DNA of 64,000 nucleotides from Gammaproteobacteria bacterium. Its GTDB lineage: Bacteria; Pseudomonadota; Gammaproteobacteria; Eutrophobiales; Eutrophobiaceae. This document shows positions 25,500-33,795 of this stretch, piece by piece (position 1 is the first letter of the stretch; each line of letters opens with the position of its first letter). Where the stretch lies: contig JANQNX010000002.1 of NCBI GenBank assembly GCA_028279365.1, positions 1-64,000 on the forward strand. Direction: 5' to 3'. The notes beneath the pieces are model-generated. The model saw only the letters and a program-made list of their open reading frames with translations. It ran no database searches and was not told the DNA's origin. Position numbers and translations under genes: made by a program.

Positions 25500-27773
25500 A
25501 TGCCAAAAAAACGACGAGTTTCAAAAAAGAAACGAAAAAGTCGCGCAAAAAAGAAAACGTCATACCTGAAGAGATGGTTTTTACAACTATCGGTTATTTT
25601 TATCTGTGGTTTTTTATCGTATTGCGTCTGGCTGGACTTTCAGATCAAAAAAGAATTTGAAGGTAAACGATGGTCGGTCCCCGCAAGAGTCTATGCTGAG
25701 GCAACCGAAGTCTATATTGGGCAGCGTTACAGTCAGACATCGCTGGTAAAAAAACTCAAGTTACTGGGTTATAAACCGGTAAAAAAGATCTCAGGTGTTG
25801 GGCAATTCAGTTCATCAGGACAAATCATAGAATTATATCTTCGTGAGTTTAGTTACTGGGATGCGAAGGAAAACGCTCGCCCACTTCGAGTTTCGTTTTC
25901 TAATAATCATATTAATGATATTTACGATCTTGATTCGCGTCAGGCCGTGCAAATTTTCAGACTTGAACCGGTTCTCATCGGCAAAATATTCCCGCTACAT
26001 GATGAGGATCGTATCCTGATTGAGCAGCAACAAATACCAAAGCAGTTAATCAATGCCTTAATTGCGACCGAGGATCGTCATTTTTATTCCCATTACGGTA
26101 TCGATCCCATAGCAATCTTACGTTCTATCTATATCAATTTACGTGCAGGTAAAATCAGACAGGGGGGCAGTACACTGACCCAGCAACTGGTCAAAAACAT
26201 GTTCCTGACACGGGAACGCAGCTATTCCAGGAAAATTAATGAACTGCTGATGTCAATCATGCTGGATTATCATTACTCCAAGGACCAAATCCTGACCGCC
26301 TATGTGAATGAGGTATTTCTCGGACAGAATGGAGCGAGGAGTATTCATGGATTTGGTACCGCTGCCGAGTTTTATTTTGCCCGTCCGTTAAGTGAATTAA
26401 CGATTGATCAAATGGCCTTGCTGGTCGGCCTGGTGAAGGGCGCGTCCTACTATAACCCGCGCAAACATCCCGATAGAGCCTTGGCACGACGCAATCTGGT
26501 ATTGGAGTTGATGCTGGATCAGTCTTTTATCAGTTCAGCACAGTATGAAAAGTCTAAAAAGAGGGCGCTGCAGATTTCGAGCAAACCCTCATGGACCAGT
26601 GCGCGTTATCCCGCTTATCTCGATCTGGTTCGTCGACATCTTAAACGCGATTATCAGTTGGACGATCTCCGAAATGAAGGTTTGCGCATTCATACCAGTT
26701 TAAATACGGATATACAGGAAATGGTAGAGACCAGCGTCGCTAAAAGCCTGACTAAATTGGATAAACAGACCGGGTTTAAGTCCGACACCCTGGAAACGGC
26801 AGTGGTATTGGTGAACCAGCATGATGGAGAGGTACAGGCAATCATAGGTGACAGAAACCGGGAGCAGAATGCCTTTAATCGGGCTATTGATGCCAAAAGG
26901 CCGATTGGCTCTTTGATCAAACCGGCAATTTACTTAACGGCGTTAGATTCACCTGAACGCTATAACCTGTTGTCCAAATTAAATGACACACCGATTAGTT
27001 TGCAACAAGGTAATGGCAAAACATGGTCGCCCAATAACTATGATCGACGCTCACATGGCGATGTGCCATTGATTCGCTCATTAGCTAAATCATACAACCT
27101 ATCGACGGTGCGTCTTGGTATGCAGGTCGGGCTGGATAACATCATTAATACATTGAGAAATCTGGGTGTCGACAGTGAAATCGCGAAATTGCCGTCATTA
27201 CTTTTAGGTTCGATTGAACTGTCTCCCTATCAGATCTCACAGATGTATCAAACCATAGCAAGCGGCGGTCAGCAAATAAGACTAAAAACAGTTCGTTCGG
27301 TACTGGATGCCAAGGATAAACCACTAAAGCGATATGATTTGTCGGTCAGGGAATATATCAAGCCGCAAAGCGTGTTTCTGACCCAGTTTTTATTAACCCA
27401 GGTCGTTGAAAATGGAACGGCCAGACGAATTGGTCGCGAACTGCCATCATTATTGCCATTAGCGGGTAAAACGGGGACAACAAATGGTTTGCGCGATAGT
27501 TGGTTTGCTGGATTTGGTGATAGATTGTTGGGTGTTGTTTGGGTAGGCAGGGATGATAACAAGCCAACACGTTTAACCGGTTCCACAGGTGCAATGCAAG
27601 TCTGGATCGACATCATGAAAAAACTAAAACCGACACCGTTAATGATGCTGGCACCCGATACCATTGTCTGGAAAGATTTTTATGATGCATTAGATGAGGA
27701 AACTAACTGTAATACAGCAAAAGCCTATCCGTTTGTTGAAGGGTTTGTGCCAAATTCAGTAGACTGTTTTTAG
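25500..27773 (+). CDS. mrcB: Penicillin-binding protein 1B (bifunctional class A PBP)
   Basis: 757 codons. A Lys/Arg-rich cytoplasmic tail (1-24) and one membrane helix (about 25-47) are followed by a UB2H-like region. The glycosyltransferase domain has EDRHFYSHYGIDPIAILRS, GGSTLTQQLVKN and YVNEVFLGQNG. The transpeptidase has SLIK (SxxK, near residue 477), SYN and KTGTT. It polymerises and cross-links peptidoglycan at the inner membrane. The next gene, a TPR lipoprotein, begins three bases after the stop and may encode its activator. Confidence 0.95.
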   Translation: MPKKRRVSKKKRKSRAKKKTSYLKRWFLQLSVIFICGFLSYCVWLDFQIKKEFEGKRWSVPARVYAEATEVYIGQRYSQTSLVKKLKLLGYKPVKKISGVGQFSSSGQIIELYLREFSYWDAKENARPLRVSFSNNHINDIYDLDSRQAVQIFRLEPVLIGKIFPLHDEDRILIEQQQIPKQLINALIATEDRHFYSHYGIDPIAILRSIYINLRAGKIRQGGSTLTQQLVKNMFLTRERSYSRKINELLMSIMLDYHYSKDQILTAYVNEVFLGQNGARSIHGFGTAAEFYFARPLSELTIDQMALLVGLVKGASYYNPRKHPDRALARRNLVLELMLDQSFISSAQYEKSKKRALQISSKPSWTSARYPAYLDLVRRHLKRDYQLDDLRNEGLRIHTSLNTDIQEMVETSVAKSLTKLDKQTGFKSDTLETAVVLVNQHDGEVQAIIGDRNREQNAFNRAIDAKRPIGSLIKPAIYLTALDSPERYNLLSKLNDTPISLQQGNGKTWSPNNYDRRSHGDVPLIRSLAKSYNLSTVRLGMQVGLDNIINTLRNLGVDSEIAKLPSLLLGSIELSPYQISQMYQTIASGGQQIRLKTVRSVLDAKDKPLKRYDLSVREYIKPQSVFLTQFLLTQVVENGTARRIGRELPSLLPLAGKTGTTNGLRDSWFAGFGDRLLGVVWVGRDDNKPTRLTGSTGAMQVWIDIMKKLKPTPLMMLAPDTIVWKDFYDALDEETNCNTAKAYPFVEGFVPNSVDCF

Positions 27774-27775
27774 TG

Positions 27776-28264
27776 ATGAAACGACTATTACCTTTACTGC
27801 CGTTATTATTGATTAGCGCTTGTGCACAGCAGTCGAGTAAACCTGTTGCATTGATTCCTGTCGAAGAACGCAATGTACCGACAGAGGTTAATCAAACGGC
27901 GAATCCATCTGAACAATATAATAAAGCCGCACCTGACGAGGATAGTCCGGTTATCCTTGCCTTACTTAAGGAATCTGATGCACATAAGGAAACGGGCAAT
28001 ACAAACAAGGCAGTTGCCACCATAGAGCGGGCATTAAGGATAGAGCCAAACAATTCAAGACTATGGTATGAGTTTGCGGCTTTACGCTTTCAACAACAGC
28101 AATGGCAACAAGCCATTGCGCTGGCAAGGAAATCTATTGCATTAGCAAGTCATACAGTAGATCTGAAAAATAAAAGCTGGGAGTTGATTGCCGAATGCCA
28201 TGATCGTCTGGGAAACAAAGACAAGGCTCGACAAGCACGCCAGCAGATTAGACTGCCCGGCTAA
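27776..28264 (+). CDS. TPR lipoprotein next to PBP1b, candidate LpoP-type activator
   Basis: 162 codons from the ATG at 27776; a GTG one codon earlier overlaps the mrcB stop. The signal ends in the lipobox ISAC (Cys16). A linker of about 45 residues is followed by TPR units: KESDAHKETGNTNKAVATIERALRIEPNN and LWYEFAALRFQQQQWQQAIALARKSI (each read as one helix pair). In Pseudomonas aeruginosa the lipoprotein LpoP, also with TPRs and encoded beside PBP1b, activates that enzyme. Equivalence here is inferred from signal, repeat type and gene order. It overlaps the convergent flhB-like gene by four bases. Confidence 0.75.
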   Translation: MKRLLPLLPLLLISACAQQSSKPVALIPVEERNVPTEVNQTANPSEQYNKAAPDEDSPVILALLKESDAHKETGNTNKAVATIERALRIEPNNSRLWYEFAALRFQQQQWQQAIALARKSIALASHTVDLKNKSWELIAECHDRLGNKDKARQARQQIRLPG

Positions 28265-28533
28265 TCCGTTGCCAGGGTTTTACCCTTGAGCATGTAAGCA
28301 AAGGCAATAATCTCAGCCACTGCCACGTATAGCTCTCTGGGTATTTCCTCTCCGAGTTTAATCGATGCGAGAACGTTAATTAATTCCGGTTCTTCACGTA
28401 TCGGGATGTCATGTTGTTTTGCCAGCGCAAGAATCTTTTCTGCAATATCAGCCTGCCCTTTTGCGGTGACTCTGGGTGCCGAGTCACCGTCATAATGCAG
28501 TGCCACCACTTTTTTTGATGTTTCCTGTTTCAT
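28261..28533 (-). CDS. FlhB C-terminal-domain homologue (FlhX type)
   Basis: 90 codons. VVALHYDGDSAPRVTAKGQADIAEKILALAKQHDIPIREEPEL (read in parts) matches the cytoplasmic FlhB/YscU domain after its self-cleavage site. The NPTH cleavage motif and the membrane domain are absent, as in stand-alone FlhB-like proteins. By family it contacts the flagellar export gate or substitutes for the FlhB C-terminal fragment. It begins directly after the fliK-like stop. Confidence 0.85.
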   Translation of the reverse strand: MKQETSKKVVALHYDGDSAPRVTAKGQADIAEKILALAKQHDIPIREEPELINVLASIKLGEEIPRELYVAVAEIIAFAYMLKGKTLATD

Positions 28534-29778
28534 TTATATGCTGACATTGATCAGGTTTGAATCATTCGGTGTCAATGGCGGTCTTTCCGGATATTCATCG
28601 TTTGTTTGTTTAGCGATATAAATGTTATCGATAATCAGCCCTTTTTGTTTTAGCTTGGTATCGAGTTTCGAAATATTATTCTCTAGCAACTGTTTCAGTG
28701 AGCCTTGATCTGACCATAGTGTGATATTCATATCCTCTTCATACATGTTAATGCGGGCTGATAATGTACCAACAGACTCCATTTCAATGTTGAGGTCGAC
28801 GGTCCAACTATTCTCATTAGCGTCATGATGTTGATGACTCTGTTGTTCGATATCAAGTTGCAATAAATCAATGTCTTGACGATCTTTTATTGGTGTTTCT
28901 ATCAGCCATGTTGATAGTGAATTGTCTACCGGGATTGATCTGGCCTGATTCAATTCAACCCTGGCTAATGAAGCCTCAACCTGTTTTCCGATTCGTTCTA
29001 TTGATGACTCATTACCGATATCAATTAATCTGGCGTTGTCTGTTTTTTGTGGGCTTTGCTGTTTTACTGTGTTTAATTGGGCCAGGTTATGTTTTTCACT
29101 CGGCTTTGCGTTGGCAGTTTCAATTGATTGTGCCGGTAAGTTTTGTGTCTGCTTAATTATTGTCGATATCTTGAGTAGCTGTGCCTTCAAGTCAGATGTG
29201 GTTGATGCCTTATTGTGTTCAACAATTAAACTGGGTATAGGCCTGGTATTTTCATGACTCTGTTTTTTTAGTCTGGCTTCCAGAAACAGGCCTGATTGCT
29301 GAACCGCTTTAGCGAGACTGTCAGGCTTGATTAACACTGCCGGGCTAGGTAACTGGTTTATTATTTGCTGGATACTACGCTGCAGTGGTTGAGGCAAAAC
29401 AGCAAGATTTTTACCGGTTAATTGCTGGTTTAATGTTTTGATCAGTGTTTCCAGTCCCTGTTGTCTCGGCAGGCTCTCTCTTGTTAGCTGTTTTTGTGAG
29501 GCAACTAACTGTGATTGAACAGGGCTATCGATGATTTTGAGTATTGTCGGGTTGGACTGGCGTTCAACTTTCAAGTTTATTTGTTGACCAACGTTAAGAG
29601 CTAACGGCTTCTGAGAACGTGTTTCAACAATCTGGTTGTTGATTTTTAATGTGATTGAATCATTGGTTCGAGCCGTGATCGTCGCGTTGAGGGTGTGTCC
29701 TTTTAACAGGCCTGATAAGCCAATATCTACAGTTTTATTAGAAACGGCCGCTAGCAGCAGGTGTGGCTGTATGTTCAT
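28534..29778 (-). CDS. fliK: Flagellar hook-length control protein FliK-like
   Basis: 414 codons. The long Gln/Ser/Asn-rich middle is typical for a molecular ruler. The C-terminal domain has WTVDLNIEMESVGTLSARI, INMYEEDMNITLW and KLDTKLKQKGLIIDNIYIA, fitting the Flg_hook substrate-switch domain. It is paired with a stand-alone FlhB-like gene, consistent with hook-length control through the export gate. No other flagellar genes lie in the window. FliK centre regions vary so much that identity rests on the C-terminus and on the neighbour. Confidence 0.75.
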   Translation of the reverse strand: MNIQPHLLLAAVSNKTVDIGLSGLLKGHTLNATITARTNDSITLKINNQIVETRSQKPLALNVGQQINLKVERQSNPTILKIIDSPVQSQLVASQKQLTRESLPRQQGLETLIKTLNQQLTGKNLAVLPQPLQRSIQQIINQLPSPAVLIKPDSLAKAVQQSGLFLEARLKKQSHENTRPIPSLIVEHNKASTTSDLKAQLLKISTIIKQTQNLPAQSIETANAKPSEKHNLAQLNTVKQQSPQKTDNARLIDIGNESSIERIGKQVEASLARVELNQARSIPVDNSLSTWLIETPIKDRQDIDLLQLDIEQQSHQHHDANENSWTVDLNIEMESVGTLSARINMYEEDMNITLWSDQGSLKQLLENNISKLDTKLKQKGLIIDNIYIAKQTNDEYPERPPLTPNDSNLINVSI

Positions 29779-29869
29779 TCAAGAATAAACGACAGATTGG
29801 CATAAAACTTGAGTTTTTCATTGAAATAATCAACAGAGTCACATTGGTGAAGTATTTCAGGAAATTATC

Positions 29870-30739
29870 ATGAGTTTGAGACGTACCTGGTTTATCCGTC
29901 AGCAAGATCAAATAAGCGGCCCGTTTATCGCGGCACAGATTAGCCGCTATCTATTACTTGGCAGGATTAAACCCGAGGATGAAATCAGTCAGGATAAGGA
30001 GCATTGGCTGCCTGTTTCCAGTCAGCGCGATCTCTACCCGGATGTGCTTCGCACCAGGCTGGTTAATAAAGACGCATTGTTGTTGGCAAGAATTCAGGCT
30101 GACGAACGTATGCATGATACCAAACAATCAGAAAAAGAAAGGCGCCGCAAAGAACCGTCGGCAATGATGATCCACAGAAAACATCAGCGTTCGATCGACC
30201 CTCGCCAGCAGGCCAAATTAAACAAACTAAAAAAGCCTTATGTATCGCTACTGTTGTTATTTCTTGTGTTGATATTTGCGGCGTATACGACACGTTCAAA
30301 CCTGAGTCAGGCTAATAATGATTGTCAGGCAGCACCCAATCCATCGGTGAATTGGCGAAATTGTAAATTACCGTCAATGCAACTGGAAAATATCAACATG
30401 GGAAATGCGGAATTAGCTGACACAGTCATGAGTCACGCGAGTTTTATCGGTTCAGATTTATCTAGCGCTAATTTTTCATACGCTATTGTTGATAACAGTG
30501 ATTTTAGCTATGCCGATCTGTCAAACGCCAGATTTGTCGGCGCCAATCTCAAAAATAGTGAGTTTAATTATGCCGATCTGACCCGGGCTAATCTGTCTTA
30601 TGCTGATTTAACTAATGTGAAACTGGCAGGTGCAGATATCTCATCCGCTCGTTTTGATCATGCGATCTGGATGGATGGAATAAAATGCGCACCAGATTCT
30701 GTTGGTCAGTGCCGACGTTTAGCCAACGATCAGGAATAA
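29870..30739 (+). CDS. Membrane-anchored pentapeptide-repeat protein with GYF-like N-terminus
   Basis: 289 codons. Residues 1-60 (WFIRQQDQISGPFIAAQISRYLL, read in parts) resemble the GYF_2 type domain. A basic linker follows, one membrane helix (YVSLLLLFLVLIFAAY, about 124-140), then at least ten pentapeptide units such as ADLSN ARFVG ANLKN and ADLTR ANLSY ADLTN (about 165-265). The pentapeptide helix would be periplasmic if the N-terminus is cytoplasmic. Function is unknown. The stop overlaps the convergent MEMO/AMMECR1 gene by ten bases. Confidence 0.75.
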   Translation: MSLRRTWFIRQQDQISGPFIAAQISRYLLLGRIKPEDEISQDKEHWLPVSSQRDLYPDVLRTRLVNKDALLLARIQADERMHDTKQSEKERRRKEPSAMMIHRKHQRSIDPRQQAKLNKLKKPYVSLLLLFLVLIFAAYTTRSNLSQANNDCQAAPNPSVNWRNCKLPSMQLENINMGNAELADTVMSHASFIGSDLSSANFSYAIVDNSDFSYADLSNARFVGANLKNSEFNYADLTRANLSYADLTNVKLAGADISSARFDHAIWMDGIKCAPDSVGQCRRLANDQE

Positions 30740-32091
30740 TACTCAGCAGTGTAATGCCAGGCTTCATCCGTTACCTCATTCGAAGCGATACCGGCCTTAT
30801 GTTTCAACTCAGTAAGAAATTTTTTCGGCTTAGGCAATGATTCCCACACTATCGGTAAAAATGTCGCGCGGCGATGACCTTTGCTAATAATCAGGCCATC
30901 AATATTTGGCCGTAGTTGTCGTAATAAATCGGCTTCATCATCGAATTGCATGGCTTGTGCGGGTGTTAATATAGACAAGCTGATTTCCAGTTTTGGAAAT
31001 TCATCAGCGTTGACCGGAGGAAACCGGGGATCTGAGAAGGCCGCAGCAAAGGCATAGTTTGCCGCAGCGAGAATTAACGGTTGTTGTGCTTCCGTGGTGC
31101 CGATACAGCCACGCAATTTGCCACCGATTTTTAAGGTGACAAATACGGCATAGTCATCGGTTAATGGTGATGAATAGTCATCCAGTTTCGGAACTAACTT
31201 TTCGCCTGTCTTGATACCGTGCTCGATGCTTTTTCGAATAATAGCAAGTACCTGGGTTTTATTTTCAGCATGTAATATCATTGGTTCAAACAAGGCATAT
31301 GCGCCATAACCCACGACACGATCTTTGTTACCGGCAGTGTCTCCCGAGTTTTTAGTGTCCAGGGTTTTAATGCTTAACTTGTTGTTCCTGGCATATTTTA
31401 AGAGGCCATTCATCGGTCTACAGCCGCAGGCCTGTTTAGGTCCGATATGTTGAAAATCAAAACATTCGATCAGACGGGTGGTATCGGCATCGATTCTTTT
31501 TGCAGTGTCATAATCATGAAAGTGGCTGAGATCAGAACTTACGACCAGCATCACATCCTTTGATTGGCAAAACTGTTGTATGACTGTTTCAATGTCTTCT
31601 GGCTTGGCATCGCCAACCAGAACGGGTATTAATAAGAAATCATTCAGTGTCTTTTGTAAGAATGGTAACTGTGTTTCCAGGCTGTGTTCCTCGGCATGTG
31701 CGGCATCATTCCTTTCAACGAACGGAAGACGCTCGAGTTGGTTAAAGGCGTCAACATCCAGGGAAATATTACCTAACGGTGTGGCAAAGTGACTGTGGCT
31801 GGGTAAGGCCATGCCCTTAACATAGACGCGATGAGCGGGGCCAAGTAACAGCACGCGTTTGATTTTATTTCGTAATGGAGACAACAAAGAATAAGCATTC
31901 GCCGCAATCGCACCGGAATAGATGTAACCGGCATGGGGAGAGATAATCGCTTTGGGTGTCAGCTTGCCGGGTTGCGCCAATTGCAGGTACTTATCCAACA
32001 TCATATCGAGCTCAGTTGCATTCTGTGGATAGAAACTGCCGGCAACGGCTGGCGGTCGGATCGACATTATATTTTGCTTAGCGCTCGTCAT
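30730..32091 (-). CDS. MEMO1-AMMECR1 fusion (AmmeMemoRadiSam proteins B and A)
   Basis: 453 codons. Residues 1 to about 268 are a MEMO domain: RPPAVAGSFYP, ISPHAGYIYSG, LLGPAHRVYVKG, EEHSLETQLPFLQ, SSDLSHFHDY and a Cys in GCRPMNG. Residues from about 275 are AMMECR1: YAVFVTLKIGGKLRGCIGT, AFSDPRFPPV and GLIISKGHRRATFLPIVWE. The radical SAM partner is divergent, 82 bases away. This three-part family set is widespread but its reaction is not established. MEMO is related to extradiol dioxygenases and may bind metal through the conserved His residues. Start alternatives are Met1 (32091) or Met9 (32067). Confidence 0.9.
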   Translation of the reverse strand: MTSAKQNIMSIRPPAVAGSFYPQNATELDMMLDKYLQLAQPGKLTPKAIISPHAGYIYSGAIAANAYSLLSPLRNKIKRVLLLGPAHRVYVKGMALPSHSHFATPLGNISLDVDAFNQLERLPFVERNDAAHAEEHSLETQLPFLQKTLNDFLLIPVLVGDAKPEDIETVIQQFCQSKDVMLVVSSDLSHFHDYDTAKRIDADTTRLIECFDFQHIGPKQACGCRPMNGLLKYARNNKLSIKTLDTKNSGDTAGNKDRVVGYGAYALFEPMILHAENKTQVLAIIRKSIEHGIKTGEKLVPKLDDYSSPLTDDYAVFVTLKIGGKLRGCIGTTEAQQPLILAAANYAFAAAFSDPRFPPVNADEFPKLEISLSILTPAQAMQFDDEADLLRQLRPNIDGLIISKGHRRATFLPIVWESLPKPKKFLTELKHKAGIASNEVTDEAWHYTAEYYS

Positions 32092-32173
32092 ACGTCATCA
32101 AACATCACATAGGTTATCAATCGCATTATTATAGGTCTAAAATACTATCTGTTATGGCACTTTTTTCGATCGT

Positions 32174-33256
32174 ATGCTTGATAACATAGTAACAACGCGT
32201 TACTGGCACCAGCTTGATGATGGCAGAATACAGTGCGACCTTTGTCCACGCGCCTGTAAGCTCAACAACGGTCAACGCGGACTCTGCTTTGTCAGGGCAT
32301 GTGATAATGACCAGATCGTGCTGACAACATACGGGCGTTCCAGCGGCTTTTGTGTTGACCCTATAGAGAAGAAACCGCTGAATCATTTTTTCCCGGGGAC
32401 GTCTGTCCTGTCTTTTGGCACTGCAGGTTGTAATCTGGCATGCAAGTTTTGCCAGAATTGGGATATCAGTAAATCAAGACAAATGGATACACTGGCAGAT
32501 GCGGCCAGTCCAGAGCAACTCGCGATAACAGCAAATAAACTGCAATGTCGCAGTATCGCTTTTACGTATAACGATCCGGTGATATTCCATGAGTATGCCA
32601 TTGATGTGGCCCAGGCATGCAAAGAGCAAAATATTAACTCCGTTGCAGTTTCAGCCGGATATGTCTGTGCGGAACCCAGGGCAGAGTTTTATCAGTATAT
32701 TGATGCCGTTAATATAGATCTGAAGGCGTTTACCGAAGACTTTTACTACAAAATAACTGGTAGCCACCTTGAGCCAGTGTTAGAGACACTAAAGTATATT
32801 AAACAAGAGACGGATACCTGGCTTGAGATTACTACCTTGTTGATTCCGGGAGAAAATGATTCACGTGACGAGATTGAATCAATGACTCAGTGGATTATGG
32901 AACAGCTCGGCGCCAACGTGCCATTACATTTTTCGGCGTTCCATCCTGATTGGAAAATGCACGACAAGCCAAGAACACCATTGCAGACGCTGAAAAATGC
33001 GCGATCCATTGCCATCATGAATGGGCTTAATTATGTTTATACTGGTAATGTGCACGATGAAGAGGGCGATACTACCTTTTGTGACAATTGTGGCGAAGCA
33101 TTGATTGTCCGCGATTGGTACCAGATAAAAAACTGGAATTTGACTGAGGACGGTCGCTGTCCATCGTGTCAGTCACAGTGTTCAGGAAAGTTTGAACAAC
33201 GCCCCGGAAACTGGGGCGCAAAACGACAGCCAGTGAGGCTGCAGAATTCCCTTTAA
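32174..33256 (+). CDS. amrS: AmmeMemoRadiSam system radical SAM enzyme
   Basis: 360 codons. The radical SAM cluster motif is Cys86-x3-Cys90-x2-Cys93 (GCNLACKFCQNW). An N-terminal Cys set (Cys21, Cys24, Cys28, Cys38) may bind a second metal. GRSSGFCVDPIEKKPLNHFFPG and FTYNDPVIFHEYA are typical of this family and of pyruvate-formate-lyase-activase-like enzymes. A C-terminal zinc ribbon has CDNC and CPSC. It is divergent from its MEMO-AMMECR1 partner, so a shared promoter region is likely. The substrate is unknown. Confidence 0.9.
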   Translation: MLDNIVTTRYWHQLDDGRIQCDLCPRACKLNNGQRGLCFVRACDNDQIVLTTYGRSSGFCVDPIEKKPLNHFFPGTSVLSFGTAGCNLACKFCQNWDISKSRQMDTLADAASPEQLAITANKLQCRSIAFTYNDPVIFHEYAIDVAQACKEQNINSVAVSAGYVCAEPRAEFYQYIDAVNIDLKAFTEDFYYKITGSHLEPVLETLKYIKQETDTWLEITTLLIPGENDSRDEIESMTQWIMEQLGANVPLHFSAFHPDWKMHDKPRTPLQTLKNARSIAIMNGLNYVYTGNVHDEEGDTTFCDNCGEALIVRDWYQIKNWNLTEDGRCPSCQSQCSGKFEQRPGNWGAKRQPVRLQNSL

Positions 33257-33274
33257 TCGTAATAAAATCAAAAA

Positions 33275-33280
33275 TATAAT
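33275..33280 (+). promoter_or_regulatory. Candidate -10 box ahead of the tRNA repeat array
   Basis: TATAAT stands 48 bases before the first degenerate tRNA copy. The hexamer 17 bases upstream (TTTAAT) is a poor -35. Confidence 0.35.
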
Positions 33281-33327
33281 CCTCCTTGAAAATCATCATG
33301 TGGCCCTGTAGTATTCGCCCCCACTGA

Positions 33328-33400
33328 TGCGTAGTGGATCAGTCTGGCAGTGTGTCGGGCTCCCGGTATCGATAAGTTCCGAAGGTCGTGTTGCGACCTG
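33328..33400 (+). pseudogene. Degenerate initiator-tRNA copy 1
   Basis: Shares the 5' half of the functional tRNA, including CAGTCTGGCAG and GTCGGGCTC. After GGGCTC the anticodon loop is replaced by unrelated sequence (GGTATCGATAAGTT), and the T arm is replaced by a small hairpin, AGGTCG/CGACCT at 33383-33399. The acceptor stem is broken (TGCGTAG), and no 3' CCA end is present. It lies about 105 bases before copy 2 and cannot fold into a tRNA. Confidence 0.75.
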
Positions 33401-33432
33401 AAAGAAAGTAAGTAAGTAGCGTTAAGAACAGT

Positions 33433-33505
33433 TGCGGGGTGGAGCAGTCTGGCAGTGCGTCGGGCTCCCAGCATCGATAAGTTCCGAAGGTCGTATTGCG
33501 ACCTG
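33433..33505 (+). pseudogene. Degenerate initiator-tRNA copy 2
   Basis: Identical to the functional tRNA over TGCGGGGTGGAGCAGTCTGG and onward to GGGCTC, except GTGC for GCTC in the D stem. It then has the same foreign insert as copy 1 (AGCATCGATAAGTT) and the same AGGTCG/CGACCT hairpin at 33488-33504. It is exactly 100 bases upstream of the functional gene. The two degenerate copies resemble each other more than either resembles the tRNA, so one arose from the other. Confidence 0.78.
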
Positions 33506-33532
33506 AAAGAAATTAAGTAGTTTAAGAACAGT

Positions 33533-33609
33533 TGCGGGGTGGAGCAGTCTGGCAGCTCGTCGGGCTCATAACCCGAAGGTCGCAGGTTCAAATCCTGCCC
33601 CCGCTACCA
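33533..33609 (+). tRNA. metY: Initiator tRNA-fMet (CAT anticodon)
   Basis: 77 bases ending in an encoded CCA. Acceptor TGCGGGG pairs with CCCCGCT except for position 1. The D arm is GAGCAGTCTGGCAGCTC. The anticodon stem is CGGG/CCCG with loop CTCATAA and CAT at 33567-33569. The T arm is GCAGG/CCTGC. Three G-C pairs next to the anticodon loop and the lack of a 1-72 pair are initiator hallmarks. In E. coli an initiator tRNA gene (metY) also lies just upstream of rimP-nusA-infB. The mismatch here is U1-U72 instead of C1-A72. Confidence 0.95.
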
Positions 33610-33686
33610 ATATTTCGAGTATGTCTTTTTAGATATACAACACTCGACAGGTAAGACCAGACGGAATATGGCAGTTGAGTATGGAC

Positions 33687-33710
33687 GCCCCTGTTAAGGG
33701 GCTTTCTTTT
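33687..33710 (+). terminator. Terminator after the tRNA
   Basis: GCCCC (33687-33691) and GGGGC (33698-33702) are separated by six bases and followed by TTTCTTTT. It lies about 80 bases after the tRNA end. Confidence 0.75.
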
Positions 33711-33745
33711 ATGGAATGGACATTAAATGCAACGACGTAGTTTGT

Positions 33746-33774
33746 TTGGCAGGGTTTTAATACTGACCTATAAT
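33746..33774 (+). promoter_or_regulatory. Sigma-70 promoter for the rimP-nusA-infB operon
   Basis: TTGGCA (33746-33751), 17 bases, then TATAAT (33769-33774). This is one of the best promoter matches in the window. Transcription should start near 33781, giving a leader of about 50 bases that contains the hairpin at 33796-33817. Confidence 0.7.
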
Positions 33775-33795
33775 TACGTTGTTTAGCATTTTGTT

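Noticed and set aside
29786-29812. Sigma-28-like promoter for fliK on the minus strand (TCAAGTTT, 11 bases, GTCGTTTA)
   Set aside because: The -10 part matches only five of eight bases, and the start point would fall almost on the fliK ATG, leaving no ribosome site.
33328-33505. Two additional functional tRNA genes
   Set aside because: Both copies lack an anticodon loop, a T arm and a CCA end, so they cannot fold into tRNAs.
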